A DNA stretch of 19,045 nucleotides. Source: an uncultured Verrucomicrobia subdivision 3 bacterium. Lineage in GTDB: Bacteria; Verrucomicrobiota; Verrucomicrobiae; Limisphaerales; UBA11358. Both the position numbers and the translations under genes were made by a program. This document shows, piece after piece, positions 16,328 through 19,045 of this stretch. The stretch spans positions 1 to 19,045 of the forward strand of contig CAIXPZ010000266.1 in NCBI GenBank assembly GCA_903921455.1, in the 5' to 3' direction. Below the pieces are notes generated by a model. The model made no database searches. It saw nothing but the letters and a program-made list of their open reading frames with translations, and was not told where the DNA came from. Position 1 is the stretch's first letter; each line of letters opens with the position of its first letter.

Positions 16328-16553
16328 AGAGCTCGAGAGCCGATCCGCACAACTGACCAGTGAAGCACCCGCATAGCGGTTCAATCGTGCTGCCGACATC
16401 GCCGAGGATGGCAACCGGAGTTCGTTTGATTAGTAGTTGCTCTGGACTCACATAATACTCACAGGCATCCGAACTGAATGTCTCTGGTAATGACTCCCCC
16501 TCCATTCGGGTAGTTACACCTTGAGTTTCACAAACTAAACTTAATATCGTCGC
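16328..16553. other. Leader region upstream of the GH2 gene
   Basis: A 226-bp stretch between the inverted repeat and the GH2 start. No open frame with coding character was seen. A weak promoter-like pair, TTGAGT (16521-16526) and TAATAT (16542-16547), has a 15-bp spacer and would start transcription almost at the ATG, so it is not called as a promoter. There is no SD before the ATG at 16554. The promoter for the GH2/DUF5107 unit probably lies within this interval. Confidence 0.4.
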
Positions 16554-18710
16554 ATGAAACTCACAACAAGATCACTATTTTCCATGATCGCGGAAGTGCG
16601 GTCAAGTTGCCTACAAAAAACCATTCGATTCCTGTTGGCGGCAATGCTCATCGCCATGTCGGCGGGGAGCGCACAGGCGCGGGAGTGTCAGTCGTTGCCG
16701 GATGGTTGGCGTTTCCAAAAGGGCGACGAAACCAATGCTGTCGTGCCCGAACTCGCCGACGCTGGCTGGCCAACAATTTCTCTCCCGCATTGCTGGGGCT
16801 GGGACGAGGCGCAGGTGACGAAGAATTATTACCGCGGGCCGGGATGGTATCGCCGTGCGCTGGACTTGCAGCCGGAAACAGGCAAACGTTATTTCCTGCG
16901 ATTCGAGGCGGCGGCCACGGTCGCCGACGTGTATCTCAACGGGCAGAAACTGGGACAACATCGCGGCGGCTTCGGGGCGTTCGGTTACGAAATCACCGAG
17001 GCGCTGAACGCCAACGGTCAGAATGTTATCGCCGTGCGGGTGAGCAATGCGCCAGAACCGGACATCGCGCCGCTGTCGGGAGATTTTTGCGTGTTTGGCG
17101 GACTGTATCGCCCCGTTCATTTGCTGGTAGCGGACGCGGTTTGCTTCACGCCGCTGGATCATGCTTCGCCGGGGGTGGCTTGGCTTCAGACCAAGGTGTC
17201 AGCGAAGGAAGCCATCATTGATGTGACCGCTCACGTTTCCAACGCAAGCAAATCCGCCGCTGACCGCACGTTGACCGTGAAACTGGTGGATTCCGCCGGC
17301 AAAGTTGTCGCCAGCGAATCACGGCAGGTTCACATCGAGCCGGGCATCACCCCGCCGTTCCGGTTGCAGCTCAAAGTTCCGCGACCGCATCTTTGGAATG
17401 GTCTGGCTGATCCCTATCTTTACTGCGCAGTCGCGGAACTCTCCGACAACGGCACAGTGCGCGACACGGTCGAGCAGCGGCTTGGGCTGCGCTCATATTA
17501 TATTGATCCGGACAAGGGCTTTTTCCTGAACGGCAAGCCGTATCGCATTCGCGGCGTGTGCCGACATCAGGATGTTTGGAATCAGGGCTGGGCATTGAGC
17601 AATGCCGACCACGAGCGCGACCTGAAGCTGATTCAGGAGATGGGCGCAAACGCGGTTCGCTGCGCGCATTACCAGCAAAGCGATTACTTCTACTCGCTTT
17701 GCGACCAGGCGGGCCTGCTGGTCTGGGCCGAGATTCCGTGGGTGAACGACATCACGCCCGGCTCGGCATTTGCCGAGACGACGCGCGGCCAACTCCTCGA
17801 CCTCATCCGCCAGAATGTGAATCACTCATCCATTTTTGCATGGGGACTCTACAACGAACTCCGGGCGACAACGGGCGACACGCATCGCCTGTTGCAAGAT
17901 CTGCAAGTTGTCGCCAAAGGCGAAGACCCGACGCGACCGACCGTGTGCGCGCAGGATCTGAACGTTTGGGAAGGCGGCAGACTCGTCCCCCGCCCCACCG
18001 ATCCAAAGATTTACTTGAGGCGACCGGAGCTGCCCAAAATTCCCGACCTGATGGGATGGAACATCTATCCCGGTTGGTATTTTGGCTCGCCTGACGATGC
18101 TGGTCCGATGCTCGACCAACTGCGTTTCACCAGTCGCAGCGGCGGCATCTGCATGAGCGAATACGGCGCGGGCGCGAATCCGCTCCACCACGAGGACAAC
18201 TGCCGGCAGCAAACGAACACTGTCAGTCAGTGGCATCCCGAGGAATGGCAGAGCATCGTCCACGAGCATGACTGGGCAGCCATCAAAGCGCGGCCGTTCG
18301 TCTGGGGCAGCTTCGTCTGGAACATGTTTGATTTCGTTGTCGCCGGGCGCAGCGAAGGTGGCGTGCCCTGCCGTAACGACAAAGGCCTCGTCACGAACGA
18401 TCGCCAGTTGAAAAAAGATGCGTTCTATTTCTACCAGGCGAACTGGAGCGATGCGCCCGTGCTCCACATCACCAGCCGCCGTTACACCGAGCGGACCAAT
18501 CAGGTGACGTCCGTAAAAATCTATTCCAATGCGAAGCAGGTCGAATTGTTCGTGAACGGAAAATCCGTCGGCCAATCCAGCACGGCGCCGAACTGCGTTT
18601 TCATCTGGAACAATGTTCCGCTCTCACCCGGCGAAAACCGCATCACGGCCAAAGCCCGGAGGGACAAACAAGAGTTGCACGACGAATGTGTTTGGAATAC
18701 CCCACAATAA
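16554..18710 (+). CDS. Secreted GH2-family beta-galactosidase-like glycoside hydrolase
   Basis: A 718-residue protein with a long signal region (hydrophobic about 26-40, ending AQA at 42). ATG 16584, 10 codons later, is an alternative start. GH2 domains run in order: sugar-binding jelly roll (about 44-190, GWYRRALDL, ADVYLNGQKLGQHRGGFGAF), immunoglobulin-like domain (about 210-315), and TIM barrel from about 320 (GFFLNGKPYRIRGVCRHQD). The acid/base is E435 in FAWGLYNEL and the nucleophile E536 in ICMSEYGAG, both intact. The C-terminal 90 residues resemble a DUF4982-type beta domain (VELFVNGKSVGQ). It hydrolyses terminal beta-linked sugars, probably galactose, though glucuronidase or mannosidase activity is not excluded. 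It is separated from the main operon by 802 bp and followed after 26 bp by a DUF5107 gene, suggesting a second transcription unit. Confidence 0.92.
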   Translation: MKLTTRSLFSMIAEVRSSCLQKTIRFLLAAMLIAMSAGSAQARECQSLPDGWRFQKGDETNAVVPELADAGWPTISLPHCWGWDEAQVTKNYYRGPGWYRRALDLQPETGKRYFLRFEAAATVADVYLNGQKLGQHRGGFGAFGYEITEALNANGQNVIAVRVSNAPEPDIAPLSGDFCVFGGLYRPVHLLVADAVCFTPLDHASPGVAWLQTKVSAKEAIIDVTAHVSNASKSAADRTLTVKLVDSAGKVVASESRQVHIEPGITPPFRLQLKVPRPHLWNGLADPYLYCAVAELSDNGTVRDTVEQRLGLRSYYIDPDKGFFLNGKPYRIRGVCRHQDVWNQGWALSNADHERDLKLIQEMGANAVRCAHYQQSDYFYSLCDQAGLLVWAEIPWVNDITPGSAFAETTRGQLLDLIRQNVNHSSIFAWGLYNELRATTGDTHRLLQDLQVVAKGEDPTRPTVCAQDLNVWEGGRLVPRPTDPKIYLRRPELPKIPDLMGWNIYPGWYFGSPDDAGPMLDQLRFTSRSGGICMSEYGAGANPLHHEDNCRQQTNTVSQWHPEEWQSIVHEHDWAAIKARPFVWGSFVWNMFDFVVAGRSEGGVPCRNDKGLVTNDRQLKKDAFYFYQANWSDAPVLHITSRRYTERTNQVTSVKIYSNAKQVELFVNGKSVGQSSTAPNCVFIWNNVPLSPGENRITAKARRDKQELHDECVWNTPQ

Positions 18711-18736
18711 ATACGTATAAATTTCTCCAACCTTAC

Positions 18737-19045
18737 ATGAAATCACGTTCCGCCGTGCACGCTTGGACCGATGTCTTAACGCTGCCTACTTATCTGCCCG
18801 CCGCGCCGGACAAGAATCCGATGTTCCTGGAGAAGCGCGTCTATCAAGGCAGCAGCGGCAAGGTCTATCCGCTGCCGTTCACCGATCGCATCGCGGAAAA
18901 ACCTGTGGACCGCAAATGGAAAGCGATTTGGCTTGAGAATGAATTCCTCCGCGTGCTGGTGCTGCCGGAAATCGGCGGGCGCATCCACCGGATCGTGGAC
19001 AAGTCCACCGGCTACGACCTCATCTATAACCAGCACGTCATCAAA
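18737..19045 (+). CDS. DUF5107 domain protein, N-terminal fragment
   Basis: The frame from ATG 18737 stays open for 103 codons to the window end, so the gene is incomplete. The text MFLEKRVYQGSSGKVYPLPF, LENEFLRVLVLPEIGGRI and YDLIYNQHVIK matches, from memory, the N-terminal part of DUF5107 proteins, which are often long, carry TPR repeats after the domain and occur in carbohydrate-use loci of Bacteroidota and Verrucomicrobiota. The domain resembles galactose-mutarotase-like beta-sandwiches; its activity is not established to my knowledge. No signal peptide is evident, so it may act in the cytoplasm. It starts 26 bp after the GH2 stop and is probably co-transcribed. The start has no clear SD. 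Confidence 0.85.
   Translation, partial: MKSRSAVHAWTDVLTLPTYLPAAPDKNPMFLEKRVYQGSSGKVYPLPFTDRIAEKPVDRKWKAIWLENEFLRVLVLPEIGGRIHRIVDKSTGYDLIYNQHVIK

Noticed and set aside
16102..16356. 84-codon open frame with a signal-peptide-like N-terminus
   Set aside because: It lies across the long inverted repeat, and the minus strand is equally open at 16059-16301. Its apparent hydrophobic start and basic middle come from the repeat's composition, and no SD or family was recognised.
16521..16547. TTGAGT / TAATAT promoter for the GH2 gene
   Set aside because: The 15-bp spacer is short and the predicted transcript would begin almost at the start codon; too weak to call.
18776..19036. 86-codon minus-strand frame at the right edge
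   Set aside because: It is the antisense shadow of the DUF5107 gene, whose plus-strand protein text is strongly recognisable.
1..19045. CRISPR array, tRNA, rRNA or riboswitch
   Set aside because: I saw no spaced repeat array, no tRNA-like cloverleaf and no known riboswitch core on either strand, though without covariance searches small RNAs cannot be excluded.

Overview
The window looks like chromosomal DNA of a Verrucomicrobiota-type bacterium (PVC group), most likely an environmental polysaccharide degrader. This rests on protein style rather than a marker gene. There is a PEP-CTERM surface protein, a pseudopilin-like protein with the [20 protein letters not shown] signature and an H-X9-DG motif, a very large secreted beta-strand/propeller protein ending in a SWPA...FYRL-type C-terminal domain, and a dense set of secreted glycoside hydrolases plus a sulfatase. 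Shine-Dalgarno signals are weak at most genes. No rRNA, tRNA, CRISPR array or transposase gene was recognised.

Layout: (1) 1-252 is the C-terminal tail of a DUF1016/YhcG-type nuclease-domain protein, cut by the window edge. (2) 336-1808 is a GPH/MelB-type sugar transporter. (3) 1852-2748, minus strand, is an AraC-family regulator convergent with the transporter. (4) 2749-2985 is an AT-rich divergent control region with two pairs of short direct repeats. (5) 2986-15751 is a tight co-directional run of eight genes (gaps 22-62 bp, one 19-bp overlap). In order they encode a PEP-CTERM protein, a 991-aa secreted protein with two copies of the same module plus an NHL-like propeller, a pseudopilin-like protein, a small lipoprotein, a secreted (beta/alpha)-barrel protein of unknown activity, a GH127/DUF1680 protein, an S1 sulfatase and a GH95-like (alpha/alpha)6 protein. 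(6) 15752-16553 is an 802-bp gap holding a 10-bp tandem repeat, a GC-rich structured patch and a roughly 235-bp imperfect inverted repeat. (7) 16554-18710 is a GH2 beta-galactosidase-like enzyme, followed after 26 bp by the start of a DUF5107 protein (18737-19045) that leaves the window.

Inferred joint role: a polysaccharide utilisation locus without SusC/D genes in view. A sugar sensed directly or indirectly by the AraC regulator would switch on the eight-gene run. The sulfatase and three or four secreted hydrolases would strip and cut a sulfated, probably fucose-, arabinose- or galactose-bearing glycan, and the GPH transporter would import released sugars. The surface, pseudopilin and lipoprotein genes at the head of the operon are the least understood part and may be a substrate-contact or surface-display module. 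The substrate is inference only.
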